Below are positions 7,069 through 18,434 of a stretch of DNA of 29,710 bases, one piece after another; position 1 is the first letter of the stretch, and each line of letters starts with the position of its first letter. The translations under genes were made by a program, and so were the position numbers. Source of the stretch: JAQBZY01 sp038117205 (GTDB taxonomy: Bacteria > Pseudomonadota > Alphaproteobacteria > Rhodospirillales > Casp-alpha2); assembly GCA_038117205.1 (NCBI GenBank), contig JAYOFL010000048.1:1-29710 (forward strand), read 5' to 3'. Below the pieces are notes generated by a model. The model saw nothing but the letters and a program-made list of their open reading frames with translations. It ran no database searches and was not told where the DNA came from.

Positions 7069-8105
7069 GCGCCGCCGATCAGTGCTTCGAATTCCCGGGC
7101 GGCGTCCGGCCAGCGCCAGGAACGCTGCGTCGCGAGCGCGGCGGCATGCTGGGAACGCCAGAGCGCATCATCCGTGAGGAGGCGCTTGGCGGCAAGAGCG
7201 AACGACGCGTCGTCGGGCGCGACGAACCCGGTTTCGTTGTCACGGACCCGTTCCGGCATGGAGCCGATCGGCTGCACGACGCAGGGAACGCCCATCGCCT
7301 GCGCTTCGCCGACGGCGAGACAGAAGGTCTCGTTGATGTCGCCGCGATAGAGCATGCAGCGGGCGAGCCGGAATTCGTCGACGACCCGCGCCTTGGCGAC
7401 CGGGCCGCGCAGCACGACGCCACGGTCGGCCAGCTCGCGGGCCCGTTCGAGAACGGCCGCCATCTCCAGCGCCTTGCGGTCCCCCGCGGCGCCGTAGGTC
7501 GCGGCCCCCGAGAAGATATGCAATTCCGCGCCGGGAACCTCGGGCTCGATCCGCGTCGCCCAGACGTCCAGCAGCCAATCCAGGCCGCGCAAGGGATTTG
7601 ACGTGAAGACGACGCGCGGTCCCGGCGGTGTCAACGCGGGCTCGGCATCGCAGAATAGATCCGGCAGGCCGTAGGGGATCACCTTTCGCCCGCCGTCCGG
7701 CGCCCAGGCGGGGTATGTCGCGGCATGGCTCGTCCCGATGAACACGATCACCGGCTTCCGCCGCCAGAGCTTCCAGAGGTAGCGCGGCTTCAACATGTAA
7801 CGGCAGGGATTGTGGGTCCAGAAAACCACGCGCTTTGCATTCGGGACCAGCGGGATCAGCTTGTCGCCCCGGTTGGCGATATAGAGATCCGCCTCTTCGG
7901 GAAGGCCGTCCGTTATGCGCCGCCAGGCGACGCCGGCATGATCGAGCGGCGCCTCGCACTTGTTGAAGACGGTGACGTCGTGGCCGCGCTTGGCCAGCGT
8001 CTCGGCGAGCGCGATGACCGACGACTCGGCCCCGCCAAGCGGTCCTTTCGTCGGCGTCAGGCCGTCGAACCTGATGCCATCGTCGGCGATGACGATCCGC
8101 GCCAT
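7065..8105 (-). CDS. Glycosyltransferase, GT4-like
   Basis: A 346-residue GT-B glycosyltransferase. The N-terminus MARIVIADDG is followed by the acceptor loop KGPLGGAESSVI and LAETLAKRGHDVTVF. The donor-binding half has VIPYGLPDLF, VVFTSNPLRGLDWLLD, LHIFSGA and a C-terminal signature NETFCLAVGEAQAMGVPCVVQPIGS that carries the paired glutamates of the retaining GT4 fold. The ATG at 8105 is chosen because it lies just after the upstream GT2 stop (2 bp gap) and gives a standard GT4 N-terminus; the longer frame to 8228 would run inside the GT2 gene. It overlaps the next glycosyltransferase by 4 bp. It is cytoplasmic or peripheral on the inner membrane; the sugar specificity is unknown. Confidence 0.87.
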   Translation of the reverse strand: MARIVIADDGIRFDGLTPTKGPLGGAESSVIALAETLAKRGHDVTVFNKCEAPLDHAGVAWRRITDGLPEEADLYIANRGDKLIPLVPNAKRVVFWTHNPCRYMLKPRYLWKLWRRKPVIVFIGTSHAATYPAWAPDGGRKVIPYGLPDLFCDAEPALTPPGPRVVFTSNPLRGLDWLLDVWATRIEPEVPGAELHIFSGAATYGAAGDRKALEMAAVLERARELADRGVVLRGPVAKARVVDEFRLARCMLYRGDINETFCLAVGEAQAMGVPCVVQPIGSMPERVRDNETGFVAPDDASFALAAKRLLTDDALWRSQHAAALATQRSWRWPDAAREFEALIGGA

Positions 8106-8107
8106 CG

Positions 8108-8887
8108 CTACGTCCTGTCCGCCTCGTAGTGGGCCTTGAGATAGGCCAGCAAGGGAAACAGCCCGGCGAACAGCGCGATCAGGAGGCCGTAGCCACCTTC
8201 CCGGTAGCCCTTGCGAAAGAAGTAGCACTTGATGAACCGCGACACGAACCGCCGCAGGTTGTTGGCGAAGGTGCCGATATCGCCGGCCTCGACGAGATCA
8301 CGGGCCCGCGCCGTCGCGTAGCTGTCGAGCCGGCGGATCATGTCGGAAATGTCCCGGTCGACATAGTGCCGGACGCGGTTCTCAAGCATCGGCCCCTTCT
8401 GGCCTCGCCATTCAAGCCGCGGATGCACGCGCTGCCGGCCCCAGGTCTTGGCGCCCCGCTTGAAGAGTCCCGGATACGCCGCCTTGCCGTAGGACGCCCC
8501 CCAGCCCCAACGGACCAGCCGGTCGCCGATGTAATTGTCGACCGGAATCTCGTGCCAATCGTAGGTCGTCATCGCGATCGTGGCCTTGATCTCCGCCGCC
8601 AGTTCCGGCGGCACGCGCTCGTCGGCGTCGATCTCGAACACCCAGTCGCCCCGGCAGGCGGCGATACCGGCGTTGCGGCGGTCGCCCTCGCAACTCCAGT
8701 CTCCCGGGAAGATGCGGTCGGTGAAGGTTCGGGCGATGGCTTCCGATCCGTCGGTGCATTTATCCAGCAGGACAACGATCTCGTCGGCGAACGTCAGGCC
8801 GCTCAGACAATCGGCCAGTTGCGCTTCCTCGTTGCGGACGCTGATCAGTGCGCTCAACCGCATGCCGGCTTCCGGCGCGGCGGCCAT
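8108..8887 (-). CDS. Glycosyltransferase family 2 protein, LPS-core WaaE/KdtX-like
   Basis: A 259-residue GT-A glycosyltransferase. It begins with the standard LSALISVRNEEAQLADCL strand-loop and EIVVLLDKCTDGS, followed by the metal/nucleotide motif FEIDADERVPPEL, as in LPS-core beta-glucosyltransferases of the WaaE/KdtX group. Near the C-terminus the segment GGYGLLIALFAGLFPLLAYLKA is hydrophobic and probably binds or crosses the membrane, which is common in this group. The ATG at 8887 shares one base with the TGA stop of the GT9 gene (TGATG), the usual coupling arrangement. A further upstream ATG at 8917 lies inside that gene, and an ATG at 8863 begins closer to the conserved core. It precedes the next glycosyltransferase by 2 bp. 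Attachment of a sugar to the LPS inner core is the best guess, given the heptosyltransferase-like neighbour. Confidence 0.88.
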   Translation of the reverse strand: MAAAPEAGMRLSALISVRNEEAQLADCLSGLTFADEIVVLLDKCTDGSEAIARTFTDRIFPGDWSCEGDRRNAGIAACRGDWVFEIDADERVPPELAAEIKATIAMTTYDWHEIPVDNYIGDRLVRWGWGASYGKAAYPGLFKRGAKTWGRQRVHPRLEWRGQKGPMLENRVRHYVDRDISDMIRRLDSYATARARDLVEAGDIGTFANNLRRFVSRFIKCYFFRKGYREGGYGLLIALFAGLFPLLAYLKAHYEADRT

Positions 8888-9849
8888 CAGGCGACCAGCG
8901 CGCGGGTGCGCGTCCAAAGCTCACGGGCCGCCGCCTCGGCGGCATCGACGCTGAGGCTGTCCATCAGCGTGCCGGTGTTCCGGTGGTCGAACCCTTCCGG
9001 GAATATCTTGTCGTAGCCGATGCTCGCCTGCACGGTGCCGCAGTGCGCGCCCCAGGGTGCGTACTGATCGACCGGCGAGGGCCCGAACAATCCCAGCGTC
9101 GGCGTTCCCGACGCCGCGGCAAGGTGCATCAGTCCGGAATCATTGCCGACGTAGAACGCGGCCCGCTCCAGGCAGCCATAGGCGGTCAGAAGATCGATCC
9201 GGCCGACCAAGTCGATCAGCCGGTCGGACGGCACCGATTCCAGGACCGGCAACGCCATCGGCCGCTCGTCGTCACGGCCGAAGACGGCGACGCGGGCGCC
9301 GGGCAGAATACCGCCCGGTGCCGTCAGGCGGCCGATGAACTCGGCGAAGTACTGACCGCGCCATTGCTTGGCGCTCCAGTTGGCGGTCGGACCGACGGCG
9401 AGCACGGGCGCCCCGTCGGGCACCAAACGCGCGGCTTGAGCCTTCCGTGCTTCGTCGAGCCAGATTTTCGGCGTCGGCGGATTGCTCTCGATACCGATGA
9501 CCTTGGCGAGGGTGTGAATGCGGTGCCCGCCGGCGCGCGAGCGCAGCAGCCGATGCCGCTTCTTCGCCGCCAGCAGGTACGTCACCGGAGCATTCCGAAG
9601 ATCCACCATGATGTCCCAGACGACGCCGACGGCGTTGGCCCAGAGATATATCCAGTGGAGCGAGCCGACCATTTTGTCCAGCCGGATGATGCGGTCGAGG
9701 CCCGGCACGCCTTCGAACAGCGCCGTGGCCGCAGGACCGCAGGCGACGGTGACGCGGATGCCCGGATGGCGCCGGATCAGCGTATCCAGAACGCCCGTCG
9801 AAAGGACGGCGTCGCCGATCCGCGTCGACGTGACGAACAGCAACCGCAT
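8887..9849 (-). CDS. Glycosyltransferase family 9 (ADP-heptose:LPS heptosyltransferase-like)
   Basis: A 320-residue GT9 protein. The N-terminus MRLLFVTSTRIGDAVLSTGVLDTL is the family signature (a GD motif after the first strand), and the C-terminal half has the donor-site block FYVGNDSGLMHLAAASGTPTLGLFGPS. In LPS assembly these enzymes add heptose from ADP-heptose to the inner core on the cytoplasmic side of the inner membrane. The ATG at 9849 is chosen because the conserved N-terminus begins there and GGGGA lies about 10 nt upstream; the same frame remains open to 9939 but with unconserved sequence that would overlap the promoter. It is the first gene of the minus-strand glycan run. The sugar may be heptose or another hexose; a role in the LPS core is likely and is shared with the coupled GT2 and GT4 genes. 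Confidence 0.9.
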   Translation of the reverse strand: MRLLFVTSTRIGDAVLSTGVLDTLIRRHPGIRVTVACGPAATALFEGVPGLDRIIRLDKMVGSLHWIYLWANAVGVVWDIMVDLRNAPVTYLLAAKKRHRLLRSRAGGHRIHTLAKVIGIESNPPTPKIWLDEARKAQAARLVPDGAPVLAVGPTANWSAKQWRGQYFAEFIGRLTAPGGILPGARVAVFGRDDERPMALPVLESVPSDRLIDLVGRIDLLTAYGCLERAAFYVGNDSGLMHLAAASGTPTLGLFGPSPVDQYAPWGAHCGTVQASIGYDKIFPEGFDHRNTGTLMDSLSVDAAEAAARELWTRTRALVA

Positions 9850-9874
9850 GGGCTCGATTCCCCGCATTTCTGCC

Positions 9875-9902
9875 GTTATAGGGGCGATTCCGACGCTTGC
9901 AA
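9875..9902 (-). promoter_or_regulatory. Candidate promoter of the glycan operon
   Basis: On the minus strand a -35 TTGCAA (9897-9902), a 16-bp spacer and a -10 TATAAC (9875-9880) lie 25 nt before the GT9 start codon. This is the only strong sigma70-like pair seen in the 127-bp divergent gap shared with the YgfZ-like gene. Confidence 0.55.
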
Positions 9903-9976
9903 GGGTCCTGACACTTGCGAAAACCGCCGCCGCCACCAAATCTCAGGGACAGCACATTGCTTTGGGGGATGCCGCC

Positions 9977-10834
9977 ATGCCCGTCTGCCTGCTCGAAGAT
10001 CGCACCGTCGTCCACGTCTCGGGCCCGGACGCCAGGACGTTTCTTCAGGGACTGGTGTCGAACGACGTCATGAAGGCGGCTCCGGATACGGCGGTTTGGT
10101 GCGCGCTTCTGACGCCTCAGGGCAAGTATCTGTACGATTTTTTCGTCCTTGGGGACGAGGATGGCTTGTTGCTGGACGTCCGGACCGACGACACGGCGGC
10201 GCTGATCAAGAAGCTTTCCATGTTCAAGCTGCGCGCCAAGATCGCCCTCGTCGACATGACCGGCGACTATGCCGTCTATGCCGGTTTCGATGCCATGCCG
10301 CCGGCCTCGGGCGCGAACGTCCGCCAGTTCGCCGATCCCCGACTGCCGAATGCCGGCTGGCGGGCCCTCGTGGCGACATCCGCGAGAACCGAATTCGAGG
10401 CCGCCGTCGGCGGTATCGCCGACATCGCCGAGTACGAGCGACACCGCACCGGCCTGGGGCTACCCGCCGCGCCCGTCGATCTGGTCGCCGAGAAATCCAT
10501 CCTGCTGGAAGCGGGCTTCGACGAATTGAATGGCGTGGATTGGAAGAAGGGCTGCTACATGGGCCAGGAATTGACGGCCCGGACGAAGTACCGCGGCCTG
10601 GTCAAGAAGCGCCTGGTGCCGGTGCGCATCGAGGGCCCGGCGCCGGCGCCGGAAACCCCGGTGCTCGACGGTGAGCGGAACGTCGGCGAAATGCGCTCGC
10701 ACGCCGGTGCCATGGGCATGGCGCTGCTGCGGCTCGACGCCATCCGCGCCGGCCGGCGGTTGCATGCCAACGGCGCGTCGCTCGTACCGGTCACACCGAC
10801 GTGGATGGTGCTTCCCGCCGCCGAAGCGGAGTAA
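9977..10834 (+). CDS. ygfZ: YgfZ/GcvT-like folate-binding protein
   Basis: A 285-residue protein of the YgfZ family, related to the T-protein of glycine cleavage. These proteins bind tetrahydrofolate and help maintain or repair certain iron-sulfur enzymes. The diagnostic motif KGCYMGQE is at residues 191-198, including the conserved Cys193; other family segments are FLQGLVSNDV (22-31) and LLTPQGKYLYDFFV (45-58). The length is normal for alphaproteobacterial members. GGGGGA lies 7 nt before the ATG; an ATG at 9969 is out of frame. It is transcribed divergently from the glycan operon and convergently with the hybrid kinase, ending 49 bp from that gene's stop. It stands as a single-gene unit. 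Confidence 0.93.
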   Translation: MPVCLLEDRTVVHVSGPDARTFLQGLVSNDVMKAAPDTAVWCALLTPQGKYLYDFFVLGDEDGLLLDVRTDDTAALIKKLSMFKLRAKIALVDMTGDYAVYAGFDAMPPASGANVRQFADPRLPNAGWRALVATSARTEFEAAVGGIADIAEYERHRTGLGLPAAPVDLVAEKSILLEAGFDELNGVDWKKGCYMGQELTARTKYRGLVKKRLVPVRIEGPAPAPETPVLDGERNVGEMRSHAGAMGMALLRLDAIRAGRRLHANGASLVPVTPTWMVLPAAEAE

Positions 10835-10848
10835 CACTGTTAAATGGC

Positions 10849-10882
10849 GCCGCGATCCGCCGGCGAAACGCCGGTCGGCGCG
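10849..10882. terminator. Bidirectional hairpin between convergent genes
   Basis: An inner stem CCGGCG-aaa-CGCCGG (10860-10874) is flanked by an outer pairing of CCGCG with CGCGG, forming an interrupted GC-rich hairpin that fills the 49-bp gap between the convergent ygfZ and hybrid kinase stops. No long T tract follows on either strand, so it is only a plausible terminator. Confidence 0.45.
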
Positions 10883-10883
10883 G

Positions 10884-13800
10884 CTACCGCAGACCGCCGA
10901 TGAACTCGCGAAGCGCGTCGCCGGCGCGACCGACCGCCGGGCGCATCGCCTCGACGCCGCGCCCCGCCGCGTCCGCGTCACCGTTGATGCAATGGCGTTC
11001 GACGTCCTTGGACATCTGCGACAATTCCCGGAGGCCGATCGCCGCCGCGCCGCCGGCCAGGGAGTGCGCCCGCGCCTGGAGTTCGGCGACGTCCGCCACG
11101 ACCCCTTGAATATCGGCGTACAACCCCGACAGTTGATCCGCATAGTCGTTGAGGAGATCGGCGACATCTTCCGTATCCAACTGCTGCAACATGTCGCCGA
11201 CGACCGTTTTGTCGAGCAAGGTGCCATCCTTCACGGGTTCCGCCGCGGCGGCTGTGTCGCCGCCGCCGACGCGGCCTTCCGGCTGGCCCCTCGAGCACCA
11301 CATGGAGATCGCATTCGCCAGAATGTCGGACGTCAGCGGTTTCGTCAGATAGTCGTCCATGCCGGCGGAGCGGCAACGGCTCGCCGTATCGGGCATGGCG
11401 TCCGCCGTCAGGGCGATGATCGGCACCGCATGGCAGGGCCCTTCGCCGGCGCGGATGGCGCGGGTCGCCTGCAAGCCATCCATTTTCGGCATGTGCAAGT
11501 CCATCAAGATCAGGTCGTAACGGCGATCTCCCGCCTTGGTGACGCCTTCCTGGCCATCGTTTGCGATAACCACCTCGTGCCCCATCTTTTCCAGCATTCG
11601 CGCGCCGAGTTTCTGATTTGTCGGGTTGTCCTCGACCAAAAGAATTCGCAATCCACCCTCCGATTCGAATTTTTCCCGGACCTGCGCCGGCGCTTCCCGC
11701 CAGCGTTTCCCCTCCACAGCCCGGGACATCGTCTCGAAGAAGATATGTCTTCGAACAGGTTTGTAAACCGTCGCCGCGATTGCCAGCGATTCGATGTCCT
11801 CCTGATTGACGGCATCCATCGCCGACGACAACAACACCAAACGCGTCGACGCGATGGCCGGATCGTTGCGAATGGTCCGGGCGAGTTCCACCCCGTCGAC
11901 ATCGGGGATCTGATGATCCAGCACGACAATATCGAAGGGATCGCCGGAACTCGCGGCTTCGGCGAGGGCGGCCAGCGCCTGCTCGTGTCCCTCCGCCAAC
12001 GCGAACGGAATGCCGAAACTGCGAAGATATCCCTCGAAGACGCGGCGATTGACGGCATTGTCGTCGACGACGAGCACCCGCGCATTCAGCACTCCGGCAC
12101 TTTCGGCGCTCCGCCCGCCCTCGGCCGGCAAAGTCAACGTGAAACCGAACGTGCTGCCCTCGCCCTCGACGCTTTCGACGTCGATTCGTCCGCCCATCAT
12201 GTCGACGAGACGGCTGCAGATGCTGAGACCAAGACCGGTGCCGCCGTAGCGACGCGTGATCGAGGAGTCCACCTGCGAAAAATCCCGAAACAGCTTATCC
12301 ATGCCGTCCGCCGGAATGCCGATCCCCGTATCCTGAATGTTGAACCGCACCGTCGCCTTGCCGTCGGCCATGTCGATTAATTTCAACTCGAGGAGAACAT
12401 GGCCCGTCGCCGTGAATTTGACGGCGTTGCCGACCAGGTTCATGAGCACCTGCCGCAGTCGACCGCCGTCGCCGCGCACGTGCCCGGGCAGTTCCGGGTC
12501 GCAGATCGCGGCAATCTCGATCTTCTTGGCGAAGGCTTGCGGCGCCAGAATGTCGACGACGCCCTCCGCCACGTCGGTGAGGCTGAACGACGCGTTTTCG
12601 AGATCTATGTTGCCGGATTCGATCTTCGCGAGGTCCAGGATGTCGTTGAGGATGGTGAGCAGCGCCATCGCCGAGTCGCGGATCGTCTTGGCGAACATCT
12701 GCTGCGATTCGTCCAGCTCCGTATCCATCAGCAGGTCGGTCATGCCGAGGACGCCGTTCATGGGCGTGCGGATTTCGTGCGACATGGTGGCCAGGAACTG
12801 CGAGCGCGCCTTGACGGCGAGCTCCGCGACTTCCTTGGCCTTCCGCAGTTCGTCCTCCGCCTCGCGCTGGCGCGTGACGTCGGACCCGGTGCCCCGGTAT
12901 CCGACGAAGGTCCCGTCGTCGGCGAAAAGCGGCAGGCCGTTGATGGAGAGATAAATCACGGAGTCGTCCGGACCCGGCCGGGAGTGGACGAAGTTCCGGA
13001 ACGGCCTGTGCTCTTGCAGCGTCCGTAGATGCTTCTCCCACACGGCGGGATCGACGCCCGGCGCGCCGACCTCGGCGCGGGTTCGGCCGAGCAGCATTTC
13101 CTGCGGCACGCCGGTGATATCCGTGAACCGCTCGGAAAAATATGAAAAGCGCAGATTGCCGTCCATCTCCCAGTAGTAATCCGCGGCGCTTTCGGCGAAG
13201 GCGCGAAGCCGGCTTTCTTCCTCTTCGATCTTGCGCATCTGCGTCGCCAGCTTGGCGTTGGCGTGCACGAGATCGGCCGTTCGCTCCGCGACCTGAACCT
13301 CGAGACCGGTGAGCGCGCGCTGCAGTTCCCTGTTGAGCTCCTCCAACTCGCGGCTCTTGCGCGCCGATTCTTCCTCCGCCTGGCGGATCGGCGTGACATC
13401 CCGGGCAAAGATGTTGACCAACTCGTCGGCGACCGGAACGAATGTCACGGCGTAGCGCCGTCCGGAGACGGGGACCTCGGCGTTGCTTGCCCTGCCGCTA
13501 TTCGAGACCTCGGCGACGTGCGCCGCCAACGGACCGGCCACGCGCGCCTGGAAGCCGATCTCGAACAGGCCCTCGACCCGCTTCGCGGCGTCGTTCGCAT
13601 ACTCGACCTCGCCGCTTTTTCCGCAGCGGATGACCGGGTTCGGGTTGTCGGCGGAAAGTTTCGCCAGATCCGATTGCAGACGGGTCGACGTCCGTATGGT
13701 CGACAACATGCGGTCGAACGTTCGGAACAGGTCGCCGACCTCTCCCTTGGGCGTCAATTCCTCGGGCAGCAACTTGAGGACGTCCCAATCGGACCCGGCC

Positions 13801-14402
13801 GACTGAATCCGCTCGTTCAGGATCAGGATCGGGCGCAGGATCAGGTGCCAGAGCACGAGCATGGTCACGACCGTGACGAAGAGCGCGATGATGCAGGCCA
13901 GACCCGTGATCCGCCAAACGTAGCCCGTCAGATGCGCGCCGACGTTGCTGACATCGGCGCGAATGACCGCCGTCGCTTGCAAGCCGGAAACGCCATACGG
14001 GATCACGACTTCGATACGCTCCGGCACCACGCGAACAACGGATATGCTGTCGAAAGGGAAGTTCTGGGTATCGGAGTTGATACTTTCGCCGGCGACGCCG
14101 CCCTTGTCGCCGCCCGGCAACGTGATCGCGACGCCCTTGATCCGCTCGGAATGCAGAAGCTCCTCAATGGAGTTCGACAATTCGCGGATCGAGTAATCGA
14201 CAGGTTGGGTGAATTCGATGCGGGCGACCTGCACGACCTCCTTGACGGCCGCGTCGATCAACCGCTCCTCCTCGCGTAGGTAGGAGGGCACGAGAATCAC
14301 CGCTTCGATGAACAGGATCGCCAGGAATACGGCCGTCACCAACCGCCATGCCAGCGGCGAGCGGAAGGCATACATGATTTCGCGGACTTGAGGTGAGGCC
14401 AT
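10884..14402 (-). CDS. Hybrid sensor histidine kinase (TM-PAS-HisKA-HATPase-REC-REC-Hpt)
   Basis: A 1172-residue membrane sensor with an in-built phosphorelay. Order: helix TM1 (about 20-40), periplasmic domain (about 41-163), TM2 (about 164-188), a HAMP-like linker, a first PAS-like domain (about 245-340), a coiled coil (about 340-400), a PAS domain (about 400-515), then HisKA with SHEIRTPMNGVLGM (phospho-His542). The ATPase domain has N-box NLVGNAVKF, DTGIGIP and GGTGLGLSI. Two receiver domains follow (phospho-Asp829 in VVLDHQIPD, Asp968 in ILMDLHMPKMDG; Lys881 and Lys1021 conserved), then an Hpt domain with His1113 (RAHSLAGGAAAIGL). The layout resembles BarA/ArcB-type kinases, which phosphorylate a separate response regulator; none is encoded nearby. 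The start at 14402 is the first ATG; a GTG at 14453 would add 17 residues, and an ATG ten codons later is possible. The signal it senses is unknown. Confidence 0.93.
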   Translation of the reverse strand: MASPQVREIMYAFRSPLAWRLVTAVFLAILFIEAVILVPSYLREEERLIDAAVKEVVQVARIEFTQPVDYSIRELSNSIEELLHSERIKGVAITLPGGDKGGVAGESINSDTQNFPFDSISVVRVVPERIEVVIPYGVSGLQATAVIRADVSNVGAHLTGYVWRITGLACIIALFVTVVTMLVLWHLILRPILILNERIQSAGSDWDVLKLLPEELTPKGEVGDLFRTFDRMLSTIRTSTRLQSDLAKLSADNPNPVIRCGKSGEVEYANDAAKRVEGLFEIGFQARVAGPLAAHVAEVSNSGRASNAEVPVSGRRYAVTFVPVADELVNIFARDVTPIRQAEEESARKSRELEELNRELQRALTGLEVQVAERTADLVHANAKLATQMRKIEEEESRLRAFAESAADYYWEMDGNLRFSYFSERFTDITGVPQEMLLGRTRAEVGAPGVDPAVWEKHLRTLQEHRPFRNFVHSRPGPDDSVIYLSINGLPLFADDGTFVGYRGTGSDVTRQREAEDELRKAKEVAELAVKARSQFLATMSHEIRTPMNGVLGMTDLLMDTELDESQQMFAKTIRDSAMALLTILNDILDLAKIESGNIDLENASFSLTDVAEGVVDILAPQAFAKKIEIAAICDPELPGHVRGDGGRLRQVLMNLVGNAVKFTATGHVLLELKLIDMADGKATVRFNIQDTGIGIPADGMDKLFRDFSQVDSSITRRYGGTGLGLSICSRLVDMMGGRIDVESVEGEGSTFGFTLTLPAEGGRSAESAGVLNARVLVVDDNAVNRRVFEGYLRSFGIPFALAEGHEQALAALAEAASSGDPFDIVVLDHQIPDVDGVELARTIRNDPAIASTRLVLLSSAMDAVNQEDIESLAIAATVYKPVRRHIFFETMSRAVEGKRWREAPAQVREKFESEGGLRILLVEDNPTNQKLGARMLEKMGHEVVIANDGQEGVTKAGDRRYDLILMDLHMPKMDGLQATRAIRAGEGPCHAVPIIALTADAMPDTASRCRSAGMDDYLTKPLTSDILANAISMWCSRGQPEGRVGGGDTAAAAEPVKDGTLLDKTVVGDMLQQLDTEDVADLLNDYADQLSGLYADIQGVVADVAELQARAHSLAGGAAAIGLRELSQMSKDVERHCINGDADAAGRGVEAMRPAVGRAGDALREFIGGLR

Positions 14403-14490
14403 ATCGAGAAAAATGTCGTTGTTGACTAGACGAACTGCACCCCTAACGGGCACTCTGGCACTTCGGACCGCCCCGGTCTAGCCTTCAGGA

Positions 14491-15156
14491 ATGGTATCCG
14501 AAACCCTCAAACAAGCGCCGAAGATGCTCGCCCGGGTCGCCAGGGCCTATGCCCGCCGGCTCGACCAGTGCGGCGCCACGGCCAAGGGCGTGTTCTGGCG
14601 CGGCGAGGAATGGCAGCGCCGCCGCTTCGAGCGCCTGCGCGAGGTCTTCGCGGAAGCCGACGCAGCCGGCGGGGCCGTCAGCGTTAACGATCTCGGCTGC
14701 GGTTACGGCGGGTTCTTCCAGTACCTGACGGAGTTGCCCGTGATGCGGGAGAGCCGCTACATCGGCTACGACATCTCGCAGGAGATGATCGACGCCTGCA
14801 ACGCCCGGATATCCGACCCCAGGGCGCGGTTCGTCCGCAACATGTGCGCGACCGAGATCGCCGACTATTCCTTCGCCTGCGGCACCTTCAATCTGACCGG
14901 CGGGGCGGCGCCGGAAGACTGGCGTCCCTATGTCGAGGAGAGCCTCAAGCACCTCTGGGGCCGGACGCGCAAGGCCCTCGCCTTCAACATGCTCAGGATC
15001 GACGAGGAAGAGAAATTCGACGGCCTGTTCTATGTCGAGCCGCAGTATTTCGCGGATTTCTGCCGCCGGCATTTGGCCGCCGACGTGACCATGATCGACG
15101 AACGGCCGCTGCCGGACGTGACGTACTTCGTCCGCCGGCCCGCGCCGGGCCGTTAA
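14491..15156 (+). CDS. Class I SAM-dependent methyltransferase
   Basis: A 221-residue Rossmann-fold methyltransferase. Motif I is NDLGCGYGGFFQYL (about 65-79), followed by the acidic strand YIGYDISQEMIDAC with the Asp expected to bind the ribose of S-adenosylmethionine, and a third segment ARFVRNMCATEIADYSFACG. An NPPY or cysteine methylase motif is absent, so it is unlikely to act on bases of DNA or rRNA. The substrate is unknown; a small molecule or lipid is the usual guess. It is divergent from the hybrid kinase (89 bp between starts) and ends in a tail-to-tail overlap with the HIT gene, where the two stops share the palindrome TTAA. The shared intergenic gap is too short to reveal separate regulators. 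Confidence 0.85.
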   Translation: MVSETLKQAPKMLARVARAYARRLDQCGATAKGVFWRGEEWQRRRFERLREVFAEADAAGGAVSVNDLGCGYGGFFQYLTELPVMRESRYIGYDISQEMIDACNARISDPRARFVRNMCATEIADYSFACGTFNLTGGAAPEDWRPYVEESLKHLWGRTRKALAFNMLRIDEEEKFDGLFYVEPQYFADFCRRHLAADVTMIDERPLPDVTYFVRRPAPGR

Positions 15157-15581
15157 CCCTTGGCGATGGCGGCGCGGAGCTTCTCCGCGAGCTTTCCAAT
15201 CTCGCCCATGTCGCCCGGCGTCAGCCCCCAGTTCATGGTCAGGCCGTCGTCCATCATGCGCGGAATGACGTGGACGTGGATGTGGAACACCGACTGCGCC
15301 GCGCCCTTGTCGTTCGCCTGCAAGATGTTGATGCCGTCCGGCTTCACCTCGTCGCGGACGGCGCGCGCAACCTTCGATACGCTCGCCATGACCGGGCCGA
15401 GCCATTCCGCCGGCGCCTCGTAGACGTTCGGCGTGTGGAACTTCGGCACGATCAGCGTATGCCCCGGCGCGATCGGATTGATGTCCATGAAGGCGAAGGT
15501 CTTGTCGTCCTCATACACCTTGAAGGACGGAATCTCGCCCCGGATGATCTTGCAGAAGATGCAGTCCTGATCGAGCGCCAT
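15153..15581 (-). CDS. hinT: HIT family nucleotide-binding hydrolase (HinT-like)
   Basis: A 142-residue HIT protein. The family motif HIHVHV (His100, His102, His104) forms the catalytic site, preceded by CIFCKIIRGEIPS with two cysteines (Cys7, Cys10) and FMDINPIAPGHTL. HinT-like enzymes cleave phosphoramidates of adenosine or release AMP from acyl/lysyl-adenylates. The C-terminal 25 residues after the HIT core are typical for proteobacterial members. It starts 10 bp after the ppdK stop and is probably the last gene of that transcript; its stop overlaps the convergent methyltransferase stop by 4 bp, leaving no room for a normal terminator. Confidence 0.92.
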   Translation of the reverse strand: MALDQDCIFCKIIRGEIPSFKVYEDDKTFAFMDINPIAPGHTLIVPKFHTPNVYEAPAEWLGPVMASVSKVARAVRDEVKPDGINILQANDKGAAQSVFHIHVHVIPRMMDDGLTMNWGLTPGDMGEIGKLAEKLRAAIAKG

Positions 15582-15591
15582 CCGAGCCCCC

Positions 15592-18270
<2,679 letters not shown>

Positions 18271-18353
18271 CCGAAGTCCCTCAATCCGCGTTTTTCATCG
18301 CTCCCGCGAAATTGCGGGCCAAAAATGGCGCCATCGCGCCGGCTTCTTCATCT

Positions 18354-18426
18354 CGTCATTCCCGCGAAAGCGGGAACCCAGAATAACGGCCTAAGAGCCT
18401 GGGTCCCCGCTTTCGCGGGGATGACG
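18354..18426. repeat. REPIN-like inverted repeat between glyS and ppdK
   Basis: Two near-perfect 27-nt inverted arms (18354-18380 and 18400-18426), each itself a small palindrome (tcccgc...gcggga), are separated by 19 nt. The start gtcattcccgcgaaagcggg is a widespread palindromic element of GC-rich proteobacteria. It begins only 8 nt after the glyS stop and may also stabilise or end that mRNA. Confidence 0.8.
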
Positions 18427-18434
18427 ATATTTTC

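Noticed and set aside
8848..10674. Plus-strand frame of 608 codons over GT9 and ygfZ
   Set aside because: Runs antisense to GT9, then in the wrong frame of ygfZ; no motif or ribosome-binding site.
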